In this document: positions 36,600 through 48,369 of the stretch, piece after piece | How positions within the stretch are numbered: the stretch's first letter is position 1 | How the letters are laid out: the number at the start of each line of letters is the position of its first letter | Source of the DNA: Rhodamnia argentea | Taxonomy: Eukaryota; Streptophyta; Magnoliopsida; Myrtales; Myrtaceae | Assembly: GCF_020921035.1 (NCBI RefSeq) | Contig: NC_063150.1 | Coordinates: forward strand, 31,667,826 to 31,731,825 | Reading direction: 5' to 3' | DNA: 64,000 nt | Notes under the pieces: generated by a model | The model's input: the letters and a program-made list of their open reading frames with translations, nothing else | What the model was told of the DNA's origin: nothing | The model's database searches: none | Program-made: the position numbers and the translations under genes

Positions 36600-37607
36600 C
36601 AAAAGTACATAAGGAAGATGGCCTCGAAGTTCTTCTTGAACGGAGAGAATTTGTACAAGCGGTCATTCGATTACGTCCCGCTAAGATGCATTGATTCAAC
36701 CGAAGCGGTTCGTCTGATGATAGAAGTGCATGAAGGGATCTGTGGTCCACACATGAATGGCCACTTGTTAGCTAAGAAGATTATGAGATTGGGTTATTAT
36801 TGGCTCACGCTCGAAAGAGATTGTACTCAGCATGTCCGAAGCTGTCACAAATGTCAGATTCATGGTGACAAGATTAATGTCCCTCCAAATGAGTTGCATC
36901 GCTTATCCGAACCATGGCCGTTTTCTATGTGGGGCATTGATGTTATCGGCCCTATCAACCCTAAAGCATCCACCGGCCATCGATTCATCTTGGTGGCGAT
37001 TGACTATTTCTCCAAATGGATCGAAGCCGCATCCTATTTAGCGGTCACGACACGAAATATCGTGAAATTTATCCGCCGGGATATCATTGCTCGATACGGT
37101 TCACCTAAAGCCATAATCACCGACAATGGCTCGAACTTAAACAACAAGCTAATGGACGAATTGTTCAAGGAATTCAAGATCAAGCATCCGAACTCTTCCC
37201 CATATCGTCCTCGGATGAATGGAGCAAGAGAAGCCGCCAATAAGAACATTAAGAAAATCTTAGCAAAGACGGCTGAAAATTATCGCGATTGGCATGAGAG
37301 GTTGCCATTTGCACTTATGGCGTATCGGACCTCGATCCGGACATTTACGGGGGCAACCCCGTATTCTCTTGTATATGGAATGGAGGCTGTTCTACCGGTT
37401 GAAGTGGAAATTCCTTCCTTACGTATCTTGTCTCAAGCTATGCTGAGGAAGCACGATGCAGCTCGGAATCAAAACGACAGGACCAAAGTTGATTGGAAGA
37501 TCAATACCGGGAAAATCTACCGAGCAAAAGGTACTCGGCCACTTCCCAATCAAGAATACATGTCATACCAACCTTCCGCTGGTGGTTCTAGCAGGCAGAC
37601 CGGTTGA
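36600..37607 (+). CDS. Ty3/gypsy integrase ORF
   Basis: The open frame (extending upstream to 36516 by chance) covers an intact integrase: zinc-binding HHCC region (EGICGPHMNGH through CHKCQ), then the catalytic core with Asp in WGIDVIGP, Asp in IITDNGSN and Glu in GAREAANKN. PYSLVYGMEAVLPVEV follows, typical of this lineage. The enzyme inserts the element's cDNA into the genome. As it is now out of frame with what remains of gag-pol, it is unlikely to be made as part of a polyprotein. The C-terminal end after VEIPS is shorter than usual and runs into non-conserved sequence. Confidence 0.85.
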   Translation, partial: QKYIRKMASKFFLNGENLYKRSFDYVPLRCIDSTEAVRLMIEVHEGICGPHMNGHLLAKKIMRLGYYWLTLERDCTQHVRSCHKCQIHGDKINVPPNELHRLSEPWPFSMWGIDVIGPINPKASTGHRFILVAIDYFSKWIEAASYLAVTTRNIVKFIRRDIIARYGSPKAIITDNGSNLNNKLMDELFKEFKIKHPNSSPYRPRMNGAREAANKNIKKILAKTAENYRDWHERLPFALMAYRTSIRTFTGATPYSLVYGMEAVLPVEVEIPSLRILSQAMLRKHDAARNQNDRTKVDWKINTGKIYRAKGTRPLPNQEYMSYQPSAGGSSRQTG

Positions 37608-38295
37608 TCATCCCTACAAGTTTCCGAGCAACGGCGGAAGCTCAAGCTCAAGGGGTCAGATCGCTCACGGTGAAAACAAAGTGGGAAATCCGTCGCTAGT
37701 GTTAGCAAGTAACACTACCCAATTCGAGTATCAATCAGAAGATTACTTTGATGATGAGCTCACCACATTGATCAGCCGGTTCGGAGCTGAAGGACCTCCA
37801 GAGTTGTGATCCGAAGCAAGTGATTATGGATCCTTGAACAACGATCGTTGGTGTATAATCCAAGACAAAATCAGTCGATCATTGGAATGGCCAAGCAAGA
37901 GAGGTGGAACCAATCTCGCATGAATACTTCTTTGATTCCATGTATAGTTCCCCTGCGTGGGATATTTTTTTTTACTTTCTAGCTGTCTAGAATTTGCCTA
38001 GAGTTAAAGGGCGAATTTTCTCCTCCCTTATCAAATGCGTGAGTTCCTTGTTAAGCTAGGCCCGTAGAAAATCAATTTGTGGACGACGCCCCTGAACGCC
38101 CGTAAAAAGAGATTCCGAATAGCCTTACTTGGGAGAATACGAGTAAAAGGCCAAGCGGACTCAAAGATGGGTAACTCCGTATCGTCCCAATTGGCTCTCA
38201 ATCATTTCAAACTCGATTTAAGCTTATTTCATTCTCGACAGGAGATTGCCAACTGTTTTGAGAACAATATAACAAAAAGCGAACCAACCGTGGAC

Positions 38296-38373
38296 GCCAA
38301 CATCACCACGGCCTAGTGGTTGGGGGAATGACAGTGGTCCGAGGTGTTCCGGGTTCGATCCCGGGATTTGGCA
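38296..38373 (+). other. tRNA-like / SINE-head sequence inside the gypsy element
   Basis: It contains GGCCTAGTGG (close to a Pol III A box) and, about 36 nt later, GGTTCGATCCC (B box) within a perfect 5-bp T-arm stem CCGGG/CCCGG. The ends GCCAA and TTGGC can pair as part of an acceptor stem, but the middle does not make a good cloverleaf, so it is a tRNA-derived relic or SINE head rather than a working tRNA. Confidence 0.55.
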
Positions 38374-40999
38374 TCAATGTACAAAGATTAATAAAAACCT
38401 TTTTGCTTCAGTAGTTCAATGACCGATTGAAGCTCAGCCCGGATGGTTACAAAACCGGAGAGATAACATCCCGGCCATACAATCCGATCCAGATGAGTTG
38501 ATCTTTTCAATTCAAAGTTCACAAGAAATTCGTACAAGGGTAAAGCGGTATCGTTTCAACTCGTTTAGGACATGAGAACGTACATTGATGCTTTCCCTTT
38601 TGATTTTTACGGGGGTCACTGCCTTTCCGGATAGGGAAGTATCCATTCTCCCCGAAAAATTAATGAAATAAGAAATTCCTGAAGCCTTTGACAATCTCAT
38701 GTCTCGAACCGGATAATGAAGTTTTTGCAACTCATTTGCATGAGCGGGGGCAACTCCCAATCCACGCCCCTAAAAAGTTTCTTATGTGCTTGCGAATTCT
38801 GTCCACCAAAATAAAAAGTTGCTGCATTTTATATGCTCAAAAACACTCATACATTGCATAGTTTGCGCATGATTGTTCCTCATGTTTAATTTACCAACTC
38901 TGAATAAGGAACATGAACTACATAAGATACATCGAATGTATGGAATGGGGCAGGGCGGGATGATGAAAGGCAATCCTTTCCCAAACACGTCCCATTTTTT
39001 CGGGAGAGTTGAACGATGGCTAAATTCCGCATTCCCCGAGGTAAAGAGTTTTCTCGCGAAAGGTACGATAGCCGAAATGACAGAGGCATTCAGTTTTCTA
39101 TCCCAAACACTACAGGTGATCCATTGATTACCCCTTTTGAGCGGTGGTTTCATTTCTTTACCCCTGTTAAGAACCACCCCACATCGGGGTCCAGACGAGT
39201 TAATTTCAGCAGCAACACGAGGTAAATGGTTAGAAATTTTCTTGCTCGGACTAACATTAATCTTCGGGTGTTTCTTTGCATTTATACTCGAATTTTAATT
39301 CAAGTGCCTTAGGATGATGAAGAGCATTCATTTCTCTATCCTATACACTTCATTCTTTGCATAGCCCACTTGAGCCTGCAAATTCATTTCTTAAACCCCC
39401 GTTGGTGATCATTTGCTCATTCCAAAGACGAAGATAGCATTTTCCCAAGGATTAGAATTGGAGATGGTCGGGTCAACGGGAGAATTCCCGAATGGACTCA
39501 TTTCTTGTATGCTACATTTTTTTATGCTTGCTGTAATTCCTGGTTCAAAGTCATGGGATTGTAAAAAAAGGAGAGGCAAACTCACTTAAAGGAGAAGGGC
39601 CCGCTCTAAAAAAAAAAAAAACAAAAAAAAAAAAAGCAAAATAAAGAGATGTCGAAGGGCTCTCAAAGAAAAAGGAAAAGAAATCTTTTCTCGAAAAAAA
39701 GAAGAAAAAAAGAAAAATGAGAGTCGGGAGTAAGAAAAGCAAAGGCCGATCTCATATGAAAATTTCAAGCATAGGAAAAGCAAAGTGCCTACCAAAAGTA
39801 AGGCCAATGCACATTCATTTGTAAAGTACTTCTGAATTTTGAATGTACATTTTTGCATGTTAAGTTGTAAATTCCATGTACATGTTTGCATTGTGTCTCT
39901 TGCAAATCCTTGACAGACACTTGTTGTGAAGAAGACTCCCCAAGAAATCGGTTTGTAAAGTGCAATTTTCAGTAGAAAACTACCATCCCTCATTCAATGA
40001 TGGTATTCTTTCTGAAGACATTTCCGGAAGACCAAGATCGGTGACTAGTCGGCGATGATCACCAACGTCAAGCCCCTTCTCATTTAATTTCGAGCCAAAA
40101 CGAGCCTTTTCGTTCCTCGGTCCCCAATCCTAGCCTACGTTATAACCCTCCAAAGTCTCTTTCGATTAGGGCACTTGAGTTAACGTAGAGTTAAATGATT
40201 TTAAGCATCACTCGAAGAAGTTCGAGCAAGATTATTTCTCTCTCATTTTTGCAGGATTCTTGACTTGTAAATCCGGAGCAAATGATGAAGAAATTCATTT
40301 CAAAGAACCTTGACTCAAACTGGAGTCCCCTTTGTAAACCTTTGACCTAGCTCTCATTACGGTCCTAATCAAGACCTCCGGATCGACTCGGTCGTATCAA
40401 TTGCGAGATTACTTGGATCCTTATCGAATGCGATGATGGAAAGATTGAGTGATTTCTCTTGAATCCTGAGACAAGATAAATAGCTTTTCTCGAGAGTGAG
40501 AGAAAGCCCTTTGGATGAAGTCCCCCATTCAGCTCACATTCGAGGTATTCGTAATGTGAGAACCTCCCTGGACAAAATTGGTAATGCAAACTTGACAGAA
40601 TGGTTATGCATGAACCATAGTATGAGTGATTGCATTATACTCATTGTTGAATATGTTTGTGTGTGTTACCTATGACATTCTATGATAGGTAATACATTCC
40701 CGATGTTCGAGTTCCCTCCCAAGGTCTCGAAATTCATCCAAGGATTATTGAATGAGCAAGTTTTGTTGGCAAATGCCTACCAGGTACGATACGACAATCC
40801 GCTTCGTTCCTTGATTAATCGTTTGGAGAACCCGGGTAAGTTTTCGAACCCCTTTTCAAATTAACAACTCTTCTCATGATAGTTGTTATGATTCAATTCG
40901 GAGCAATATGCCCCTTTTGTACTTATCGATTCCATTCGATGGTGCTCCTATCAAATATTGTTCAATTCGGGCAATATGCCTCTTCCGTCAAGTCGTGTA

Positions 41000-41430
41000 G
41001 ACATATGCACTGGCGATCTTGACATCTTATCAAATCATAACGACGTAGCTCTTATGGTTTCAATCTCGGGACGTGAAGACATATGCACTGGCGATCTTGA
41101 CATCTTATCAAATCATAACGACGTAGCTCTTATGGTTTTAATCTCGGGACGTGAAGACATATGCACCGGCGATCTTGACATCTCTTCAAATCATAACGAC
41201 GTAGCTCTTATGATTTCGGTTTCGGATCACGAAAACGTATGCACCGGTGATCTTGACCTTTAGTCGACTCATAATGACATAGCTCTTATGATTTTCGGCT
41301 CCTTTATCAAATCATGAAGACATATGCACTGGCGATTTCAACATTTAATCAACTCACAACGACGTAGCTCTTGTGAACTTGATTTCACTTCTTTCGACTC
41401 ACAACGACGTAGCTCTTGTGATCTCGAACG
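41000..41430 (+). repeat. 78-bp tandem repeat, four clear copies plus decayed ones
   Basis: GACATATGCACTGGCGATCT starts at 41000, 41078 and 41156, and a diverged copy at 41234, exactly 78 bp apart. Further decayed units run to about 41430 (AACGACGTAGCTCTTGTGA). Because 78 is a multiple of three, the frame 40958-41263 stays open and reads as a repeated 26-residue unit (DICTGDLDILSNHNDVALMV). It lies in the 3' region of the gypsy element, and coding is probably incidental. Confidence 0.9.
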
Positions 41431-41783
41431 ACACACATATTTTGCGCTGTCTCGCACAGGAAAAAAGCCTGCGAGTAACGGATAAGGCACCGATACCTTA
41501 AAATCCTTGCATCTGCCAAAAGAAGCTTGGAAATTAAGAGAACCATTAGCTTACGAGAAATTTGGTAAAACAGGTATTCTTGTATGCGATCCATGTGCAG
41601 TTTCTCTAACATGAAAAAGGGAAATTATGACACATATTATTTACGAGTCTTGCATATCATGCATCACTTCATTACATAAAAAATGGGATTAAAAATCCCG
41701 CCAAAAAGTTCATCCATAATTTGCACTGTCAAAATTTAGGATTCAATTTTGTCTTTGAGCGGAACCTCTACGAGCCTCCACTC

Positions 41784-41792
41784 AAAGAGGGG
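41784..41792 (+). other. Polypurine tract of the gypsy element
   Basis: AAAGAGGGG lies 3 nt before the 3' LTR, the expected place of the plus-strand priming tract. Confidence 0.75.
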
Positions 41793-41795
41793 CAC

Positions 41796-43363
41796 TGTTG
41801 ACGCCTAAATTTTGATTAATCTATTTTTTGCATAAAAATTATAAAAAATCATCTCACATATTTATTTTTAGCGTACATTGCATTGGCATATAATCGGGCA
41901 AAGCGGAACACTTAATTTAGCATGCGTCTAGACTAGGCACGGGATGGAAAAATACACCGAGAAGATTTGAAACTTCAAGGACTGTATTGCAAATACTTAA
42001 AATTTCGGGGACCGTATTGCAAATACTTGGAACTTCGGGACTGTATTGCAAATACCAAAAGAAGATGAAGAAGGGAAGATGATGAAGGGAAGATAATGAA
42101 AAGAAGATGAAGAAGGGAAGATGATGAAGGGAAGATAATGAAGGGAAGATGAAAATGAAAGGTGAAGAAATGAAGATGAAGAAGGGAAGATGAAAATGGA
42201 AGGTGAAGAAATGAAGATGAAGAAGAGAAGATGAAGATGGAAGGTGAAGAAATGAAGGTGAAGAATGAAGGATGAAGAACTTCGCCTATAAAAGAGAGAG
42301 CTCTTGAGAAGAGTTTTAGAAGGGGGAAGTGGAAGAGAATTGAGAGAAAGAGTAGAAGAGAATTGAGAGAGTTTTTTAGGGGGAAGTGGAAGAGAATTGA
42401 GAGAAAGAGTAGAAGAGAATTGAGAGAGTTTTTTAGGGGGAAGTGGAAGAGAATTGAGAGAGAGAGTAGAAGAGAATTGAGAGAGTTTTTTAGGAAGAGT
42501 GGAAGAGAATTGAGAGAGTTTTGAGAGAGTTTTTGAGAGGAATTTTTAGAGAGGAAAAAGAGAGTTCTTGAGAAAAATCGGAAGAGAAAATTCGAGAGTG
42601 AAGAAAAGTGTTTTAGTCGAGCATCATCTTCGACGAGTCCCGACACATATTTCGCCCCTCGCAACCCAACAAGGCCATTGCTTGCCATTTTCGACGACAG
42701 CCGCGTTCTTCCAGCTCCGAGATCTTGAAGGGAACTATAACGTGTATGTGAGTAAGATTTTGTGTAATAGAAGGTAATCCTTTCCATCTCGATCTACAAA
42801 AATGTAATCGTTTGGTTTGAATATTTGTTTGTTTATTTTAGACATGCCACGTGTTTCAAATTTTAACATTATTACATGTTAATTTATTTTTATAAATACT
42901 CGTGACTGGCTGCGTTTTCTTTCTTTCTAAATCACCCATGGTGTATATCGTACAAAGTTCAATGTTTTACATCCCCATAAAAAAGAAGAAAAAACCAAAA
43001 AAATTGCATCTTTGAATTTCAAGCAAAATCCATCAAAATAGCCAAATCAAATATTTTTCATGAAAATGGTACCGAAAGGGCGTTAGAGAAATCTGACGTA
43101 ACCAAATCCCCCGAATTCAAAATCTCTGGTTCGCGGAAATAAGATAGTTTTCTCCCGCTATTTTATTTAGGTTTCTAATCAACCTACCAAAAATGATTAG
43201 TGGCGGCTCCAAAAAATGAAAAATCTTTTGCAAGATAATCACATGAACCATAAGTTGCGATTTGGTATGGACTTGGGAGAGTCCGAGTTAGGTTAGTTAA
43301 TTAATTAACCTGATAATCCATTAGCCCGAAAATTAACGTGTTTATTTTTTTTAGGTCGCGACA
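41796..43363 (+). repeat. 3' LTR of the 10.4-kb element
   Basis: It is the near-identical partner of 32978-34545, with the same TATA box (42287-42293) and purine repeats. A 270-codon minus-strand ORF across the purine-rich part is a low-complexity artefact. Confidence 0.92.
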
Positions 43364-43411
43364 AACAGATCGCTTTGGACATCGATCATACTGCAGATAA
43401 CTACGCTTTGA

Positions 43412-46400
43412 TCAAAGTCGAGGCCTTGGAGGAGCGACATCTTTCTCCTCGAAAGTAATGGTCAGACGAACCAATTTTTCCTTGCCAGACCGGACCCTCT
43501 TCACAATTACCATGACAGGTGCTCCAGGTCTCTCCCCCATAACATCCATCATCTGCAACAAATTGGTAAATCAAGCGCTTTAGTTCTCGTTCTCAATAAC
43601 GATAACTAACCAAATAAGTCAAGACAGCTGAAGTTGAGCTGCCATTGCAAACTGTAGACACTTCAGTTTATAGTGAAGAACTTTGTTTGTTCATTCTGCA
43701 TAATTTATCTTCACTTCTTTGATTTTATATACCGTCTAAGATTCCTCATCTTGAAACTACTTTTCATGTAGAGACTGACAAGCCTTTGAAGCCTTACTCA
43801 TTTCACGTCAAGGATAGGCCGACATCAAGTAAAACGAGTGCAAGTCATTCCCACGAACGCGTTGTACACTACTTGAGATCTTTGATTAAGATTCCAGTGT
43901 TCGATTTATTATTTGCTCAATGTGCCAAGCAGACAACTTATGAATCAGAATTGACGCTTGTTAGATCAAGAAAACTTTTTACCTCTTTCATGTTTCGAAC
44001 TTGTTTTAGATTGAAATACATGACGACATCACCGGTTCGAATGCCAGCACGATCAGCAGGGGATCCTTTTATTACCTGATGAAGATAAGAATACGTAAGG
44101 TACAGGCAATATAAACAAATAAGAAGCATGCATCTGTCTAAAAAGGTCAGCTTGAACAGCATATGGGAATATGATGACCTTAGATTTCAAATTTCCACGA
44201 GGACGCAAAATACAAGTTTCACTGTCAAAAGTAGTGAGGATAGATTCATGTGGATCGACACTTTCACTAGTCAAATGATTACTCAAAAGCATGCAACATA
44301 AGTCATCTCCTGAAGAGAGAGCTTTCTTTGGGGCACTTTCACAAAGAAATGACAGCACCAGCGTGGCGTTAATGTCACTTATTCAGTATGGTTCTTATCA
44401 TAGCACAGTCGACAAGTAATGTTGGTTTATTTGACAGAACATTTCTCCGAACGAGGTTTTCATGAATAATTTCAAATAGCATGTCTCACGAGGAGAAAGA
44501 GAGGACAAATGAGAAGCAAGATGACGAGTTAAACAAAACAAGAGCGACCTTAGCAATACAATATCCAACAGTAGCAAATTTTGTACACAAAATTTGGCCG
44601 CTCTTCTGAAAAACTGACGACATTGTGGAAAAAGAGAGAGGACATTTCCATAATTCCTGAATAAGAAATATCAAGACATACCTTTTGTACAAAGACACCT
44701 TCTCTAGCATTAGGAAATTGCGGGTAATATTTTTTAAGTGCTTTGAAGTTCTCCTCGCTGACGTTCTGCATAACCCAGCCAAAATCAGGTCGTACAGGCC
44801 TCCTGCCACAAAGTTACTATCTGTCACATAGGTAAAGAGAACATGCTTGAAATATCATAAATTCTCTAACCAAGAACTTACTCAAATGATTTCTATTAGG
44901 AGATAAGTTTGGAGAACTAATACTGCAGAAGACTTTGACATGACCAATTTAGTTACTGATGAATGACTAATTGTTTAAGCATAACAGAGAGATGTCATCG
45001 AACTATTTCTTTTCCATCCAACATCTGGAGTTGTCACAGAAAATGCAATAGGAAGTATCCCATTGATCAAGAACGACATGCACATCAGGATATCAATGAA
45101 ACACTTGCTTTAAGATCAGTCACCCATTTTGTTATATGATAGAGAATAGGAGACTATTGAATATCATACCGATAGAAGAATTCATAACGACAGTTACATA
45201 TAAAGCAGGTTCTGAGGCACCAAAATAGAACGTACCGACAATTCTGGAAGGGCTTTATAATTGCTGAAATAAAATCAACCGGTACTGCAAAGCTCACTCC
45301 AGATGCTTTTTCCACATTCACAGTCCCAAGATTGACACCGACTACTTCTCCGTCAACATTGCAAAGAGGACCCCCAGAATTTCCCTTCATAAACAACGAA
45401 AAGACGGCAACTTGTTGTCAAGTTAAGGAGCATACCACAGTTATGCCAAAAGAACTAGCTTAGGTTGGACAGAGAAGCGCATGCACGTGAACTTACCATT
45501 GATGCAGTCCCAGTTCTATTCACTTAGACTGTATTTGTGTATGGTCTACAAGTCTGCATTATAGACATCCAGGTGATGATAGGCGGCAGCCAACATTTCA
45601 CGGATAGGTGGCATGCTAATGACGAGATACACAATCCCCCTTTTTCCATTTCTCATGCTTCTAGAAATTCTCAAGTAGCATCGCACCTCTCTGTTGGCTA
45701 GACTTACTTTCCCCATATAACTAATTGCCATCGTACTTCCTATTCTTCCCACATTAATGTAACACATATCTAGGAGTTTGACCAGAACTGTATCCTGATT
45801 CCTGATATAGCAGCTAATGCACACAGACTCGTCTAATGTTATTAAGGTTGAATATGTGAATGCAACAGCAAAGGAAACACAAACCAATCACAGACAGGGG
45901 CAAACACAGGATTTGTTGTATCTTACTGGATTGATTGCACAATCTGTCTGTAGATACTCCATGGGCATTCCTGGAAGTCCTGACTCATTCTTTGTGCGAT
46001 GAACACAGCTACATTAAGCAAAAGAAGGAAGGAAGGAACTGTCACTTCAAGTAATAATTGCACATCCATACTTTGGTGATGATACAATCAGCTAAGGAAT
46101 ACAAAGCCTTGGACAAAAATTAATTGCTTGGTCAAAGTACAAGCTGAATGACCTGATAATCCCGAGCGTAACAGTATGTTGAAGGGAAAGTGGACTGCCC
46201 ATGGCTATTGCCCAGTCTCCAGGACGAAGCTTACTAGATGAGCCAACTTTTGCTGTTGGAAGGGGAGAACTTGGGGAATCGATCTTTATAACGGCAATGT
46301 CAAGATCCACATAAGCATCAACAACTCGGCCTACAATACTTTTCTCCACGTCTTGCAAGCATACAGAAACCTGCGACATTCTTTCTGTAAGCCAAGAACC

Positions 46401-48092
46401 CAGGACCATCCACGCTTAAATCGGTGAGTTTTGTCTAGAAAATGGAAGCATCCACAATCTTTAGTACTCAAAGTACTCAACCAAGTTTCAATATGGATCT
46501 GTCTGGGCCTTATATACATGTAGCCCCCTCCACCTAATGTTTATACTCTGGTTTTTGGACTTTCTTAACAATTTTTTTTCCAACACAGTGACATACAAAA
46601 CCAGAACATAATTTAACCCAAGTCCCTGGCACTTCAGAGTTACATTCTCATCAACATTGGGTCGAGGAAGCAATACGTGCATGTAAAACTCCACCAATCA
46701 TGCAGATACTGGTAGTGCAATGTTCTTTATGCCGTCCAGTTACATGCTTATGTGCAGAGAAATACAATGACCATATATTGAGCAAAGTTGAAGGGTAAGA
46801 AATGGTAATCTTTCCCATCCTTAGATAATATCATAACTTCCAAGATGACATGGTAAATAAAAAAAAAACAAAGTGAGAAACTTGAACTTAGGCCACTAAA
46901 TTTGGACAGCAAAGTACATCCTCAGACACCAACCTCCCCATCAGCCGAATATATAGCGTTTTTTGTGTTGAAGACAACATGAGCACAGGTCAAGATGTAG
47001 CCATCCTCATGAATAACAGTTCCAGAACCTATCTCCCCAGCTAGCACAGACCAGCAAGATAAGGAGAGAGTTTTCAGATTACCGCAAAAAAAGATAAAAG
47101 TAACAGAAGATTTTCGGCCAGGAGGACTCAATACTAGAAAGATCGCATGGCATACCTCGCCCTTGTTGAGAATATACATTAGCAACTGCCGGAGCAATCC
47201 TGGCAGCAGCATCGGCAATTGTATCTCTGTCAAAATATCTGTTATTTGGTTTTGCATTTGCTTCAGATTTAGCAGAAGCTCCCTTATTTGTATCAAAACA
47301 TCTAATCAAACTAGTTTGAAGAGACTTGGAGGGAAGTACTTCTGCAGGTGGCAAAAGCAGAAAATGAACAAATGATGACAAAAGGAAAAGAGTGGTGTTA
47401 AACGTTGCTTCTGATAAAATTCAAAGGAGACAAACCATGTCGCCGCTGATTCAAGGAAATAAATGCCGGGAGAGCTGGCATGAATTCTTTGTGCAATTGG
47501 ACAGGAATCGATACTGATGGCCTTGATTCTGGCATTCAAACAAATAAGGTAGTTTATTAAAAGGACTGTCAACTACAACTACAAAAGAACATAAAATTAA
47601 CCAGGGGATCTGCTACCCCCTCCAAGATCCTTAATATGAATCCAACCTATGCCGACAACACATTTCGACCTTTAGATCTAATGGCTCTCTCGTGAGATTC
47701 ACCTACCCCTAGGATCTGGAATTACCGATTCTACATTCACCAGAAACATGCAATAACATTACCATCTCTGCTAAAAATGTGTGGCGGGGACACGGGTTCC
47801 ACCGGGCACGGCCTACAAGCATTCTAAAGCGCACCATATCAGACGAACTCTTGAGCTTCTATTTACTGCAAAGATGCGCCAGAAAGATGTCCTAATCCGC
47901 AGAAATAAGAACTTTGACCTAAGAAGGTGGACCACATATACTTCCTGTTTCTAGGCAAACAGACCCAATTGCAACATATTAAACATAGATGCGCCAACAT
48001 ATAACAGAAGCATTTGCATGAAATAGACCAAGGTACTTACTGCCAGCATTTGCCTGAAACAGAACAGAACCAGCAACAGCAATTCCGGCCAT
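43412..48092 (-). CDS. HtrA/Deg serine protease, Do-like 14 type, copy C (413 aa)
   Basis: Exons: 48092-48041, 47528-47436, 47341-47156, 47040-46934, 46370-46153, 46008-45927, 45384-45236, 44802-44682, 44075-43983, 43552-43412, all GT-AG with consistent phases. Triad His131 (TCAHVV), Asp170 (DLDIAV), Ser249 (GNSGGP). The pre-PDZ block reads RPDFGWVMQ in place of RPWLGL, and the PDZ core SPADRAGIRTGDVV is followed by MYFNLKQV where copies A and B have a Gly-Lys-Pro loop. The upstream non-coding exon is 48265-48361. An in-frame TGA just upstream fixes the start at MAGIAVAG. The intron between exons 8 and 9 is about 600 nt against about 150 in B. The 10.4-kb retrotransposon begins 48 nt after the stop codon, so the 3' UTR and poly(A) site must be altered relative to copy B. 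Confidence 0.83.
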
Positions 48093-48264
48093 CTGTAGCA
48101 TAAAATTTTACACGGGGGAAGAAAATATAGTGAAAATTTTACTCTGCTAATGATACTTTGAAAGCCAAAGTTCCTCCGGACTTCCCTCCAGCAGTAAAAG
48201 CTTTTGCAGGCACGCATTGGAACAGAGCAATGTGCAGAGAGGAAAGAAGCAGAAGCAAAATTAC

Positions 48265-48361
48265 CTGTAGGAAGCTCCTGAGCAGAGATCAAGTGATAGT
48301 GATACCCCAGATTCAGTTGATGTCTCCATCGAACGATCCCACATAAATACAACTTCTGATC
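48265..48361 (-). other. Non-coding leader exon of protease C
   Basis: It matches 27678-27769 (same GATCAGAAG start after CAG, same CTTCCTACAG end before GTAATT). It contains an upstream ATG (METSTESG frame) overlapping the protease start in another frame. Confidence 0.55.
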
Positions 48362-48369
48362 CTGCAAAG

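Larger units (their letters stand above)
37608..41783 (+). other. Long non-coding 3' region of the gypsy element
   Basis: No conserved coding domain is seen between integrase and the polypurine tract. It contains the tRNA-like piece (38296-38373), poly-A-rich and GA-rich low complexity (39600-39740), and the 78-bp tandem repeat (41000-41430). Long 3' untranslated regions carrying tandem repeats are known in Tat/Ogre-type elements. Confidence 0.6.
32978..43363 (+). mobile_element. Complete Ty3/gypsy (Tat/Ogre-like) LTR retrotransposon with internal deletion
   Basis: Two LTRs of 1568 bp each (32978-34545 and 41796-43363) share TGTTGACGCC starts and GGTCGCGACA ends. The whole is bracketed by exact 5-bp repeats AACAG (32973-32977 and 43364-43368). 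A primer-binding site follows LTR1 and a polypurine tract precedes LTR2. Coding parts: gag N-terminal piece, then the end of RNase H, then integrase. Protease, reverse transcriptase and most of gag and RNase H are missing, so it cannot move on its own. The LTRs differ at only about a dozen positions by eye, half of them single-base indels, so insertion was recent. It lies antisense to protease C, 48 nt past its stop codon. Confidence 0.93.

Noticed and set aside
41000..41430. CRISPR-like array
   Set aside because: Direct 78-bp head-to-tail units without spacers, in a plant retrotransposon; a minisatellite.
41975..42787. 270-codon minus-strand ORF in the 3' LTR
   Set aside because: It is the antisense of the purine repeats (Phe/Leu/Ser low complexity) and reflects lack of stops in repeats.
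29442..43363. One large nested element instead of two separate insertions
   Set aside because: Each has its own terminal TG/CA and own exact 5-bp duplication, with 47 bp of host flank between them.
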